The notes beneath the pieces were generated by a model. It did no database searches. It saw nothing but the letters and a program-made list of their open reading frames with translations, and was not told the DNA's origin. A stretch of DNA of 64,000 bases from JAGGAG01 sp964638035. Lineage in GTDB: Bacteria > Gemmatimonadota > Gemmatimonadetes > Gemmatimonadales > GWC2-71-9. Shown here piece by piece: positions 39,157-47,428 of the stretch (position 1 is the stretch's first letter; every line of letters starts with the position of its first letter). The position numbers and the translations under genes were made by a program. Location of the stretch: contig CAZWXD010000001.1 of the NCBI GenBank assembly GCA_964638035.1, positions 124,001 through 188,000 on the forward strand. Direction: 5' to 3'.

Positions 39157-40071
39157 ATGGACTCCCGATTCGGCAAGGAAATGATGGTGGGTACCATCGT
39201 GCTGGTGGCGATGGCGGTCTTCGGGGTGGGCATGCTCTGGCTGCAGGGAAAGTCGGTGCGCTCGAAGGGCGGCGTGGTGGTCGAGTTCCCCGACGCCGGT
39301 GACCTCAAGCGGGCCTCCCCGGTGCGGGTGGCGGGCGTGCCGGTGGGCCGGGTGGAGGACATTTCCCTCGTGCCGCAGGGCGACGACTACGTGGTGCACG
39401 TGCGGATCTCGCTGCCCGACTACATCAAGCCCAAGGTGGACGCCTCGGCGCTGGTGCGCCCCACCGGGCTGGCCGGCGACGTGACCCTGGTCTTCGACCC
39501 GGGTGACGGCCCGGCACTGCTCCCGGCGGGGCAGGTGGTGAAGGGCATCGTTCCCACGGGGCTCATGAGCGAGGCGGCCAGCCTCGCCGACCGGGCCGAC
39601 AGCGTGCTGCTGCAGGCGCAGCAGTTCGTGGGGCCGGCCATGCAGGACCGCATGACCAGGGCCCTCGAGGAGGCGACGAAGTCGCTGCAGGCGTCGCAGC
39701 GGCTCATGGCCACCTTCAACGATCCCGAGAACGGCCCCTCGGCACAGCTGGCCCTGACCCTGACCCAGCTCCGCGGGACGCTGGCGCGGCTCGACAGTTC
39801 CTTCAACGCGCCAGCGGTGCTGCGTGCGCGGGACCAGGCCGACACCCTCGTTCGCAACCTGAGCGAGATGTCGGCGCAGTTCCGGGCCACGGGCGCGCGC
39901 CTCGACTCCGTGCTGGCCAAGATGGAGCGGGGGGAGGGCACCATGGGCCGCCTGGCCAACGACCCCGCCCTCTACGACCAGATGACCCGGCTCACGGCGC
40001 AGCTCGACTCGCTGACGCAGGACATCCGGGCCAACCCCGGCAAGATCGGGGTGACGATCAAGGCGTTCTGA
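39157..40071 (+). CDS. mlaD: MCE-domain substrate-binding protein (MlaD)
   Basis: A 304-residue protein with one N-terminal membrane anchor (MVGTIVLVAMAVFGVGMLWL, about 11-30) and a periplasmic MCE domain (about 37-115; KRASPVRVAGVPVGRVEDIS is typical). A long helical/coiled-coil tail follows (RLMATFNDPENG, LALTLTQLRGTLARLDSSF). MCE proteins form hexameric rings that carry lipids between the membranes. The tail is longer than in E. coli MlaD (about 180 residues) and resembles needle-type MCE proteins that span more of the periplasm. Confidence 0.92.
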   Translation: MDSRFGKEMMVGTIVLVAMAVFGVGMLWLQGKSVRSKGGVVVEFPDAGDLKRASPVRVAGVPVGRVEDISLVPQGDDYVVHVRISLPDYIKPKVDASALVRPTGLAGDVTLVFDPGDGPALLPAGQVVKGIVPTGLMSEAASLADRADSVLLQAQQFVGPAMQDRMTRALEEATKSLQASQRLMATFNDPENGPSAQLALTLTQLRGTLARLDSSFNAPAVLRARDQADTLVRNLSEMSAQFRATGARLDSVLAKMERGEGTMGRLANDPALYDQMTRLTAQLDSLTQDIRANPGKIGVTIKAF

Positions 40072-40080
40072 GCCTCATCC

Positions 40081-41022
40081 ATGCTGTCCGTCACCTTCCT
40101 CGGGACCGGCGCAGCGTGTCCCACGGTCGAGCGCAACGTCGCATCCCTCGCCATCCGCCGCGAGGGAGAGACGCTCATCTTCGACTGCGGTGAGGGCACC
40201 CAGCGCCAGATGATGCGGTACGGCGTGGGCTTCTCCTTCCGCGAAGTCTTCCTCACCCACTACCACAGCGACCACATCCTCGGCATCACCGGCCTCATCC
40301 GGACGATGGGCCTGCTCGACCGCACGGCGCCCGTGACGCTCTATGGGCCGCGCGGCGCCCAGCGCATCCTGGGCGGGCTCCTCACCGTGGGCATCGAGCG
40401 GTCCCGCTTCCCGGTGGAGGTGGTGGAGGTGAAGCCGGGCGATCGCCTTGCCAGGGACGAGTACGACCTCGTCGTCTTCGACACCGAGCACCGGGCCGAC
40501 ACTGTGGGCTATGCGCTGGTGGAGCATCCCCGCCTCGGGCGGTTCGACCCGGAGAAGGCACGTGCGCTGGGGGTTCCGGAGGGCCGCCTCTGGGGGCAGA
40601 TCCACAAGGGCGAGACCGTGACGCTGCCCGATGGCCGGAAGGTCGGCCCCGATGAACTCGTCGGGGCCCCGCGTTCCGGCCGCACCGTGGTGTACTCCGG
40701 CGACACCCGGCCGACGGCAACCACGGTGCAGGTGGCCCGCCATGCCGACCTCCTGGTGCACGAGGCCACCTTTGGCGCCGACGAGCAGGCGCGTGCGGTG
40801 GAAACGGGGCATTCCACCGCCGCGGAAGCGGCGCAGGTGGCACGCGACGCCGGCGTGCGGCAGCTGGTGCTGACCCACATCAGTGCGCGCTACTCGCGCG
40901 AGGCGCCCGAGCTGGTCCAGGAAGCGCGTGCCATCTTCGCCAACGTGGGCGTGGCACGGGATGGCCTGGAGGTCAATGTGCCCCATGCGGACGCCCCGGA
41001 CGCCGTGGCGGACGACGCCTGA
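40081..41022 (+). CDS. rnz: Ribonuclease Z
   Basis: Endonuclease that trims the 3' end of tRNA precursors, using two zinc ions. The 313-residue metallo-beta-lactamase protein has FLGTGAACPT (6-15), the HxHxDH motif HYHSDH (60-65), the exosite-like arm region (about 165-200), VYSGDTRPT and the late His motifs ATFGADE, HSTAAEAAQVA and LTHISARY. tRNA-Ala and tRNA-Gln genes in the window encode no CCA, so such processing is needed. It starts nine bases after mlaD. Confidence 0.93.
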   Translation: MLSVTFLGTGAACPTVERNVASLAIRREGETLIFDCGEGTQRQMMRYGVGFSFREVFLTHYHSDHILGITGLIRTMGLLDRTAPVTLYGPRGAQRILGGLLTVGIERSRFPVEVVEVKPGDRLARDEYDLVVFDTEHRADTVGYALVEHPRLGRFDPEKARALGVPEGRLWGQIHKGETVTLPDGRKVGPDELVGAPRSGRTVVYSGDTRPTATTVQVARHADLLVHEATFGADEQARAVETGHSTAAEAAQVARDAGVRQLVLTHISARYSREAPELVQEARAIFANVGVARDGLEVNVPHADAPDAVADDA

Positions 41023-41030
41023 GCCGCTGT

Positions 41031-41059
41031 TTGCGGACCGATGGAGCGGGCCGTATGAT
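41031..41059 (+). promoter_or_regulatory. Promoter of the lipoprotein gene at 41109
   Basis: TTGCGG (41031-41036), 17 bases, TATGAT (41054-41059). The -35 hexamer is identical to that proposed for the mntH operon. Confidence 0.55.
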
Positions 41060-41108
41060 CTCCCCGTCCCCGGTGGTCGATGCCCCTCAACCCAGGTGGA
41101 GTGTTCCC

Positions 41109-41555
41109 ATGAGGATCATTGCGCGGCTTTGCCCGATGCTCCTGGTCGTGGCGTGTGCCAAGGCGGAGAAGCCCGCGGCCGATGCACCCGCTGCGGCGCC
41201 GGCCATGGCCGCAGGCATCGCCCTCGGCGACGTAGCAGGCACCTGGAACATGACGGCCCGTCGGGAAGGCAGTGATAGCGTGCTGGTCGCGTTCCAGCTC
41301 ACCGCGACAGCGTCGGACTCGGGATGGAGCATGTCCTTCGCTGGTCGCGATCCCGTGCCCCTGCGGGTCCTGGCGGTTGCAGGCGACAGCATCGTGACCG
41401 AGGCCGGTCCCTACGAGAGCGCCGTGCGAAAGGGCACCCAGGTCAGTACCCGGACGGTGATGCGCCTGGTGAATGGTGCACTCGCGGGGACGACCGTGGC
41501 TGCGTACTCCACCGGGGACACGCTGCACCTGGCCACTGGGGGGACGCGGCAGTAG
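41109..41555 (+). CDS. Predicted lipoprotein of unknown function
   Basis: A 148-residue exported protein. The signal peptide starts with MRIIARLCP and ends in lipobox LLVVAC; an Ala/Pro-rich linker follows (KPAADAPAAAPAMAAG). The mature domain shows eight or so beta strands (GTWNMTARREGSDSVLVAFQ in part, DSGWSMSFAGRDPVPLRV), a lipocalin-like or beta-sandwich pattern. I do not recognise a family. The ATG at 41109 is chosen because the signal peptide begins there. It is convergent with the DCC protein gene. Confidence 0.7.
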   Translation: MRIIARLCPMLLVVACAKAEKPAADAPAAAPAMAAGIALGDVAGTWNMTARREGSDSVLVAFQLTATASDSGWSMSFAGRDPVPLRVLAVAGDSIVTEAGPYESAVRKGTQVSTRTVMRLVNGALAGTTVAAYSTGDTLHLATGGTRQ

Positions 41556-41564
41556 CGGGGAAGA

Positions 41565-41600
41565 AGCGCGCGCGCAGTCAGGGCAGGAAGCGCGCGCGCT
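41565..41600. repeat. Perfect GC inverted repeat between convergent genes
   Basis: AGCGCGCGCGC (41565-41575) and GCGCGCGCGCT (41590-41600) can form an 11-bp hairpin with a 14-base loop. It lies across the 3' ends of two convergent genes and might stall transcription, but there is no T tract. Confidence 0.35.
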
Positions 41601-41994
41601 CCAGTTCGGAGGGGATCCGGCAGGTGTCGCGCCGTGGCGAGAGCCGGTAGCGGATCCGCGCGAAGGCATCGTACAGGGCATCACGCACCGGACGCGGCAC
41701 CACGCGGAACAACGCCAGGGCGCGCCATGGCCAGCCCAGGTACCGCGCCACCGCCAGCACTGCATCAGACTTCACCCGCACCCTGGTGCGGTGCTTGTCG
41801 GTCCCCTCCAGCAGGATCAGCGAGTCGATCGCGGCGAGGGCCGGCTGGCGCTGCAGCACATCGCGCGCGAGGGCGCCATCGAGCGGCGCAAAGCGCATGG
41901 TGCCGTGGCGGTCGTGCCGGAGGATGAACTGCACTGCCCCGTCGCAGTAGCGGCAATGCCCATCGTACAGGAGTGTGAGGGCGCCAGGCTGCAT
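41578..41994 (-). CDS. DCC-family thiol-disulfide oxidoreductase-like protein (DUF393)
   Basis: A 138-residue protein with the family-defining YDGHCRYCDGAV (10-21), a CxxC redox site, followed by FILRHDRHG and a helical C-terminal part (YLGWPWRALALFRVVPRPVR, in part). Members are thioredoxin-like and often accompany membrane proteins. No partner is adjacent. It converges on the lipoprotein gene and lies just upstream of tRNA-Ala on the other strand. Confidence 0.85.
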   Translation of the reverse strand: MQPGALTLLYDGHCRYCDGAVQFILRHDRHGTMRFAPLDGALARDVLQRQPALAAIDSLILLEGTDKHRTRVRVKSDAVLAVARYLGWPWRALALFRVVPRPVRDALYDAFARIRYRLSPRRDTCRIPSELERARFLP

Positions 41995-42092
41995 CGGGGC
42001 AAGCTACGCGGTTCCGCTGCATCCCGCGACGGGCCTGCCGACCGCTCCTAAGTGGTTGTGCTGGAAGGTGGTTCCGCACCCTGCCGGGTTCG

Positions 42093-42121
42093 TTGACGCC
42101 CGGCCCCGTGCCCCCTATCTT
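42093..42121 (+). promoter_or_regulatory. Promoter of tRNA-Ala
   Basis: TTGACG (42093-42098), 17 bases, TATCTT (42116-42121), fifteen bases before the tRNA. Confidence 0.65.
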
Positions 42122-42135
42122 TGCCCTCCCATACC

Positions 42136-42208
42136 GGGGCTGTAGCTCAGCTGGGAGAGCGCTGCAATCGCACTGCAGAGGTCAGGGGTTCGATCCCCCT
42201 CAGCTCCA
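42136..42208 (+). tRNA. tRNA-Ala (anticodon CGC)
   Basis: A 73-nt cloverleaf: acceptor GGGGCTG with CAGCTCC (42201-42207), D arm TAGCTCAGCTGGGAGAG, anticodon stem CTGCA/TGCAG around ATCGCAC (anticodon CGC, reading GCG), T arm AGGGG-TTCGATC-CCCCT, discriminator A. CCA is not encoded. It is a single gene followed by a strong terminator. Confidence 0.95.
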
Positions 42209-42222
42209 TGAATGCATGCCGG

Positions 42223-42256
42223 ACGGGAGCCCTCCTGGGCTCCCGTTGTTGTTTGT
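42223..42256 (+). terminator. Intrinsic terminator of tRNA-Ala
   Basis: Hairpin ACGGGAGCCC-tcct-GGGCTCCCGT (42223-42246), ten perfect pairs, followed by the T-rich run TGTTGTTTGT. Confidence 0.8.
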
Positions 42257-42282
42257 TGGTGCGCCGCTGCGAGGTGGGCGGC

Positions 42283-43275
42283 TCACCGCCCGCGCAGCAC
42301 CCGCACGTACTCCTGCAGCACCAGGAACTTCTCGTACACCTTGACGCCCTTCCGCTTGCGGCCCAGTTCGGCGAAGAGGTCGCGCAGGTTGCCGTGCCGG
42401 GTCACGAAGAAGCGGAAGGTCTCGGCGAAGTCCTCCTGCGGGTGCTGGGCGGCATACGCGGAGACGTGCTCCACCTCCGAGGTGGAGACGCGCCGGCGCT
42501 GGAAGTCCACCCAGAGGTCGTCGCGCACCCGATAGGCCTTGTCGACCTCGCCAAACGTGCGCCGGAAGTCGTCGCTGCGGGTCCAGCGCCAGTGGTGGTA
42601 CAGGAAGCTGTGCCCCAGCTCGTGGAGGATGAGCCCGGTGAGCATGGTCCACGGAATCTCGTCCTGCCGGCGGCCGGTGACGTAGCGCTGCTCGATCTCC
42701 ACCACCTTGGGGTACTGCGGATCCACGCCCGACACCCCGGGCCGGAGCAGGATGCGGTAGCCCCACGGCCGGATGCGTGAGACGAGGAGGAGCCGTCGCG
42801 CCCGGGTGAGGGCGCGGGAGATGAGGTCCTGCCCGGTCGCGTCGTTCCCGCACCATGGGCACACTGCCATCCAGTCGTCGACGCCGCGGGTGCAGTGCGG
42901 GCAGTTTCCCTCGAACTTCCGGTCCTCGTTCCACGACTGCGCCCGGCCGCACCACGGGCAGTGCGGCATGGGGTACTGCACGTAGCCGCCGCAGTGCCAG
43001 TCGCAGCGGACGTCGAGCCGGAACCCGCGGGGATGCCGCACCGGCTCGGGGCTCGAGAACCCCTCCTCGTAGATGTCGGTGCCGCACCAGGGGCACCAGG
43101 AGAAGTGGTCGGAGACGATCCAGCCGCACTTGTAGCACTCGGCGTTGGTGATGCGCTGGGCGTCGCCCCAGGTGAGCTCGCGCCCGCACTCGGAGCAGTA
43201 GTCCCAGTACTCGCGCACGGCATGCCCCACCGGGCAGCGCGCCTCGGGGCGGGGGCGGGCCCTAAGCGGCGACAC
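42283..43275 (-). CDS. Zinc-ribbon protein with a metallopeptidase domain
   Basis: A 330-residue protein with an unusual build. The first 145 residues hold at least six CxxC pairs (27/30, 47/50, 61/64, 106/109, 125/128, 139/142), several as CPWC, arranged as serial zinc ribbons. The C-terminal half is a putative zinc metallopeptidase with HELGH (218-222) and, 60 residues on, HPQEDFAETFRFF, as in the Peptidase_Mx (PF15887-like) group where the downstream acidic residue is the third ligand. No signal peptide, so it is cytoplasmic. It starts within the 3' end of the ATP-grasp gene (14-base overlap), suggesting the two are coupled. Confidence 0.8.
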   Translation of the reverse strand: MSPLRARPRPEARCPVGHAVREYWDYCSECGRELTWGDAQRITNAECYKCGWIVSDHFSWCPWCGTDIYEEGFSSPEPVRHPRGFRLDVRCDWHCGGYVQYPMPHCPWCGRAQSWNEDRKFEGNCPHCTRGVDDWMAVCPWCGNDATGQDLISRALTRARRLLLVSRIRPWGYRILLRPGVSGVDPQYPKVVEIEQRYVTGRRQDEIPWTMLTGLILHELGHSFLYHHWRWTRSDDFRRTFGEVDKAYRVRDDLWVDFQRRRVSTSEVEHVSAYAAQHPQEDFAETFRFFVTRHGNLRDLFAELGRKRKGVKVYEKFLVLQEYVRVLRGR

Positions 43276-44320
43276 GCCTGGTGCGGGCCAGCGCTTCTTC
43301 CACCAGTCGCTGGATCAGGGCGGGATAGGGGAGGCCCGCCTTGTCGGCAGCCTCGGCAAAGTCGTGACCGTGGGCAATGTAGGGATTGGCGTTGGCTTCG
43401 AGGAACCAGACCTGGCCGTCCGGCGCCAGGCGCACGTCGCAACGGGCGTAGTCGGTGAGGCCCAGGGCGCGGAAGGCGGTGCGGCAGACGTGCTCGATGG
43501 TCTCCCGCGCCTGCGCCGAGATGGGCCGGGCGAACTGGTTCCGGATTCCCCGCCGCTCGCGGTAGCCCTCATGCCACTTGGCCGCGCGGGTGGCAATCCG
43601 CTCCTCGGGCGGGTTCTTGTCCTTGTCGAACACCAGCTCGGTGATGGGGAGGATGTCGAGCTGGTCACCGTTCCCGATCAGGCTCACGTAGAGCTCCCGG
43701 CCATCCACGAACTCCTCCACGATCGCCCCCTGCTGGAACTGCTCGTGGACGAACCGGATGCGCTCGGCCAGCGCCGCCGCGTCACTCACCACCGAGGCCT
43801 GGGCAATGCCGGTGGAGGCGTCTGTCTCGAGCGGCTTCACGATCAGCGGGAAGGTGAGTTCGGGCGGGTGGGCCAGGTCCTCGCCCGGTGCGCAGGTGAA
43901 GAACCCGGGCACCCTGATGTCATGGTGCGCCAGCACCTTCTTGCTCAGGGCCTTGTTGCGCGACACGATGAGGCCCAGCGGCTGGGATCCCACGCAGGGA
44001 ACACCCATCGCCTGCAGGAGCGACGGGATCACGTACTCCAGCTGGTCGTTGCCCCCGAAGCCCTCGGCGCAGTTGAAGACCACCTCCGGCTTCCAGTCCT
44101 CCACCCGGCGGATCAGCTCGGCCGGGTCGGCCTTGAGGCCGATGAGGTGGATCTCGTGGCCCCCCTGCCGGAGTGCGTCGCCCACCTGGTATTCCACCTC
44201 GGGCTCGGGGACGTTCACCCGGCCGGCGAACTCGTCATCGAGCTGCCGCAGGTGATCCTCGTGCCCCCAGGATGCCGGGTAGGGGGTGTCGAAGACGATC
44301 GCAATGCGATGGGAAGCCAT
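43262..44320 (-). CDS. D-alanine-D-alanine ligase-like ATP-grasp enzyme
   Basis: A 352-residue ATP-grasp ligase joining a carboxylate to an amine with ATP. The central and C-terminal motifs are clear: SRNKALSKKVLAHHDIRVPG, FPLIVKPLETDAST, EEFVDGRELYVSLIG and DVRLAPDGQVWFLEANANPYIAHG (cited in parts, with the metal-binding ENAN-like motif read as EANANP). It is closest to the Ddl family, but the N-terminal part and neighbour (a zinc-ribbon metallopeptidase) argue that it may make a different dipeptide. The start at 44320 is the first ATG with family similarity. The two genes overlap and run in the same direction. Confidence 0.85.
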   Translation of the reverse strand: MASHRIAIVFDTPYPASWGHEDHLRQLDDEFAGRVNVPEPEVEYQVGDALRQGGHEIHLIGLKADPAELIRRVEDWKPEVVFNCAEGFGGNDQLEYVIPSLLQAMGVPCVGSQPLGLIVSRNKALSKKVLAHHDIRVPGFFTCAPGEDLAHPPELTFPLIVKPLETDASTGIAQASVVSDAAALAERIRFVHEQFQQGAIVEEFVDGRELYVSLIGNGDQLDILPITELVFDKDKNPPEERIATRAAKWHEGYRERRGIRNQFARPISAQARETIEHVCRTAFRALGLTDYARCDVRLAPDGQVWFLEANANPYIAHGHDFAEAADKAGLPYPALIQRLVEEALARTRRVAA

Positions 44321-44464
44321 GGCGCAGGAAGATACGAGGGATAGCATGCAGGTTACAGGGAACCGCACCCCGTTCGGCCGTGGGCTGCTGCCACATGCAC
44401 GCAAACGGGGTAGATTCCCGGGCAGCAGGTCGCTGCCTTCACTCCATTCCCCAGGGTTCATTCC

Positions 44465-44902
44465 ATGCTGACGCTCGTCACCATCGCTTCCGCGCTCTCG
44501 ATCATGCCGGCTGACTCGGTCCTTCGCCGCGGCAAGCCCGTGCCCACAGGTCCCGCCGTCACCGTGAGCCAGGTCCTGGCCAACCCGGCCGGCTTCGACA
44601 GCACCGTGGTCATCGAGGGTGTCGTGGTGCGGTCCTGCACGAAGATGGGTTGCTGGATGCAGCTGGCAGATGCCCCCGACACGAGGGGCGTGCGGGTGAG
44701 CTTCCACGACGGCAGCTTTGTCATCCCGGTGGGTGCGGCCGGCATGAAGGCGCGCACCATTGGCAAGGTGAAGGTGAAGGTGCTCAAGGCCGACGAGGTG
44801 GAGCACCTCGAGGGTGAGGGTGCCGCCATCGAGCGCAACGCGAATGGCGAGGCGATCGAGGTCGGCGTGGGCGCCACCGGGGTCGAGCTCTACTACAACT
44901 AG
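44465..44902 (+). CDS. Secreted DUF4920 protein
   Basis: A 145-residue exported beta-rich protein. A short hydrophobic N-terminus (MLTLVTIASALSIMPA) acts as a signal. The DUF4920 core is visible: VSQVLANPAGFDSTVVIEG, then the conserved pair VVVRSCTKMGCWMQL (Cys-x4-Cys) and VSFHDGSFVIPVGAAG. The two cysteines and Trp may bind a metal or heme-like group, but the function is unknown. TAGATT (44411-44416) with CTGCCA 17 bases upstream is a possible promoter about 50 bases before the ATG. It starts a plus-strand run of sugar-metabolism genes. Confidence 0.82.
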   Translation: MLTLVTIASALSIMPADSVLRRGKPVPTGPAVTVSQVLANPAGFDSTVVIEGVVVRSCTKMGCWMQLADAPDTRGVRVSFHDGSFVIPVGAAGMKARTIGKVKVKVLKADEVEHLEGEGAAIERNANGEAIEVGVGATGVELYYN

Positions 44903-44930
44903 CGCTCCTCATCCTCACCGCGAGATCACG

Positions 44931-45749
44931 ATGCGTCGTCGCGACTTCGTAGCCGGCGCCACCGCGGGCGTGACCGCCCTCGCCTGGCCCGGCCTGGCCA
45001 CCGCGTCGCGGATCAAGCCCATCGGCCTCCAGCTCTACAGCGTGCGGCGGCTCATGCAGGATGACGTGGGCCGCACGCTGCAGCAGGTGGCCGCGGCCGG
45101 GTATGCCGAGGTGGAGACCGCTGGCTACTTCGGCCTGGCGCCGCGGGAGTTCCGGCGGCTGCTCGACATTGCGGGCCTCGCCGCGCCATCGGCGCACGTG
45201 CCCATCGAGGCAGTCACCGACCAGCTCCCTGCCACGCTCGATGCGGCGGCCACGATTGGCCACACCTGCCTGGTGGTGCCGTCAGTGCCTGCCGCCATGC
45301 GGCAGACGCCGGATACGTGGCGAGCCGTGGCCGCCCGGCTCAACGCGGCTGCCGCCAGCGCGGCAGGGCATGGCATCACCATCGGCTACCACAACCATGA
45401 CGTCGAGTTCACGCCACTCGAGGGCGTGCTCCCGTATGACATCCTGCTCCAGGAGACCGACAGCGGGCGCGTGGTGTTCGAGCTCGACCTGTTCTGGATC
45501 CGGAAGGGCGGGCAGGATGCCCTCAGGTACTTCGCGAAGTGGCCAGGCCGGTTCCCCATGGTGCACGTCAAGGACATGGCGGCCGATGGCTCGCAGGTGG
45601 ACGTGGGCCGGGGGGTGATCGACTGGCGGGCCATCTACGCCGCGCGGAAGGCCGCGGGCATCCGGCACTGGTTCGTGGAGCACGATGATCCAGCCGACCC
45701 GCTGGCGTTCATCCGGGCGAGTGCGGCGTACCTGGGCCAACTGCGTTGA
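44931..45749 (+). CDS. Tat-exported sugar phosphate isomerase/epimerase family protein
   Basis: A 272-residue TIM-barrel protein of the xylose isomerase-like AP-endonuclease-2 family. Twin-arginine signal RRRDFVAGATAGVTALAW at the N-terminus. Family blocks: IGLQLYSVRRLM, AAAGYAEVETAGYFG, IGYHNHDVEF (metal ligand His), VVFELDLFW (Glu, Asp), VHVKDM (His) and WFVEHDD (Glu). These acidic and His residues bind a divalent metal. In this setting it may be a 3-keto-sugar isomerase or epimerase acting in the periplasm, as with other members near GMC oxidoreductases and DUF1080 proteins. The ATG at 44931 is the start of the Tat signal. Confidence 0.87.
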   Translation: MRRRDFVAGATAGVTALAWPGLATASRIKPIGLQLYSVRRLMQDDVGRTLQQVAAAGYAEVETAGYFGLAPREFRRLLDIAGLAAPSAHVPIEAVTDQLPATLDAAATIGHTCLVVPSVPAAMRQTPDTWRAVAARLNAAAASAAGHGITIGYHNHDVEFTPLEGVLPYDILLQETDSGRVVFELDLFWIRKGGQDALRYFAKWPGRFPMVHVKDMAADGSQVDVGRGVIDWRAIYAARKAAGIRHWFVEHDDPADPLAFIRASAAYLGQLR

Positions 45750-45796
45750 GCGCCGGCATCCCGGCGTTCATCCCACGCTGCCCCGGTACCCGCGCC

Positions 45797-47374
45797 ATGC
45801 GCTGCGGCCTTGTCCTCCTCACCCTGGCAGGCCTCACGCACGCACTCCCGGCGCAGGAGGAACCGCTCCCGCTCATCCCCTGGCCCAGCGAGGTGGTGCG
45901 GGGCACCGGAACCCTCAACCTTGGCCAGCGCCTGCGCGTGGTCCGCCGTGGCGGCGTGACAACCGCTGATCCCGCCGTACTCCGCCTGAAGGAAGTGCTG
46001 GCGACCGTTGCGGGCAGCGAACTGCGCGACGGTGGGCCGGCAGGTGGCGCCAGCATCACGCTCCGGCTCGACGCGGCCCGGCCCGATGCCACGGGCGAAG
46101 GGTACCGGCTGGTGGTGACGACGCGGGGGATCGAGGTCAGGGCGCGGAGGCCGGCGGGGCTCTTCTACGGCGTCGAGACGGTGCGCCAGCTCATCCGGGC
46201 CGACGGCACCATCCCGGTGGTCACGATCAGTGACGCGCCCCGCTTTCGCTGGCGCGGCATGCACCTGGACGTGAGCCGGCATTTCTTCCCGGTTGACTTC
46301 GTGAAGCGCTACATCGACCTGATGGCGCGGTACAAGCTCAACACCTTCCACTGGCACCTCACCGACGACCAGGGCTGGCGGCTGGAGATCCGCCGGTATC
46401 CGCGGCTCACTGAGGTGGGCTCCTGCCGGGCCGAGACGATGGTGGAGAAGAACTTCGACCCGTACGTTGGAGATGGGAAGCGCTACTGCGGCTTCTACAC
46501 CCAGGCCGAGATCCGCGAGGTGGTGAAGTACGCGGCCGCGCGGCATGTGACCGTGGTGCCCGAGGTCGAGATGCCGGGCCACGCGGTGGCGGCGCTGGCT
46601 TCGTATCCCGAGCTGGGGTGTGGCCCCGGGCCGTATGCGGTGTGGACCCAGTGGGGCGTCAACGAGGACATCTTCTGCCCGCGTGAGGCAACGTTCACCT
46701 TCCTCGAGGGGGTGCTCACGGAAGTGCTGGAGCTGTTCCCCTCGCGCTTCATCCACGTGGGTGGCGATGAGGCGCCCAAGGGCACGTGGCACCGGAGCGC
46801 CGAGGTGCAGCGCCTCATGTACGAGCAGCGCATCAGGAGCGAGGAAGCGCTGCAGAGCTGGTTCGTGCACCGGATCGACCGCTGGCTCACCGCGCACGGA
46901 CGGCGCCTGGTGGGCTGGGACGAGATCCTGGAGGGGGGCCTGGCGCCAGGGGCCACGGTGATGAGCTGGCGGGGGACCGCGGGCGGGATCGCGGCAGCGA
47001 AGGCCGGGCACGATGTCGTGATGACGCCGACGTCCTTCCTGTACTTCGACTATTACCAGGGCGATCCTGCCACCGAGCCGCTGGCGATTGGCGGTTCGGT
47101 GCCCCTCAAGCTGGTCTACAGCTATGAACCTGTGCCGGACGAGCTCACGCCAGTCCAGGCCCGGCACATCCTCGGCGCGCAGGCCAACCTGTGGACCGAG
47201 TACATATCAACCACTGCCCAGGTGGAGTACATGGCGTTCCCGCGGATGCTGGCCCTGGCGGAGGTGGTGTGGTCGCCGAAGGCCGCACGCGACTGGGATG
47301 GGTTCCAGGCGAGGTTGCCGGGACCGCTGGCGGAACTCGATCGGCTCGGGGTCAACTACCGCCGCACACATTGA
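45797..47374 (+). CDS. Secreted beta-N-acetylhexosaminidase (GH20)
   Basis: Removes terminal N-acetylglucosamine or galactosamine from glycans. The 525-residue protein has a signal peptide (to ALPAQ) and an N-terminal GH20b-like domain (to about 140). The GH20 barrel follows with FHWHLTDDQGWRLEI (substrate site), the catalytic pair HVGGDEAPKG (Asp323-Glu324), GWDEILEGG and the late WTEYI region. Substrate-assisted catalysis needs this D-E pair. Start 45797 is set by the signal peptide. It lies 47 bases after the isomerase gene and before the GMC oxidoreductase gene. Confidence 0.92.
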   Translation: MRCGLVLLTLAGLTHALPAQEEPLPLIPWPSEVVRGTGTLNLGQRLRVVRRGGVTTADPAVLRLKEVLATVAGSELRDGGPAGGASITLRLDAARPDATGEGYRLVVTTRGIEVRARRPAGLFYGVETVRQLIRADGTIPVVTISDAPRFRWRGMHLDVSRHFFPVDFVKRYIDLMARYKLNTFHWHLTDDQGWRLEIRRYPRLTEVGSCRAETMVEKNFDPYVGDGKRYCGFYTQAEIREVVKYAAARHVTVVPEVEMPGHAVAALASYPELGCGPGPYAVWTQWGVNEDIFCPREATFTFLEGVLTEVLELFPSRFIHVGGDEAPKGTWHRSAEVQRLMYEQRIRSEEALQSWFVHRIDRWLTAHGRRLVGWDEILEGGLAPGATVMSWRGTAGGIAAAKAGHDVVMTPTSFLYFDYYQGDPATEPLAIGGSVPLKLVYSYEPVPDELTPVQARHILGAQANLWTEYISTTAQVEYMAFPRMLALAEVVWSPKAARDWDGFQARLPGPLAELDRLGVNYRRTH

Positions 47375-47428
47375 CCGTGCAGCCACCGTTCTCCTCCATT
47401 CCTCCCCGTGAATGGCATTGGAGCAAGC

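Noticed and set aside
41565..41600. GCGCGC runs as a CRISPR-like or tandem repeat
   Set aside because: Only two copies with one spacer; better explained as a hairpin between convergent genes. No CRISPR array was found in the window.
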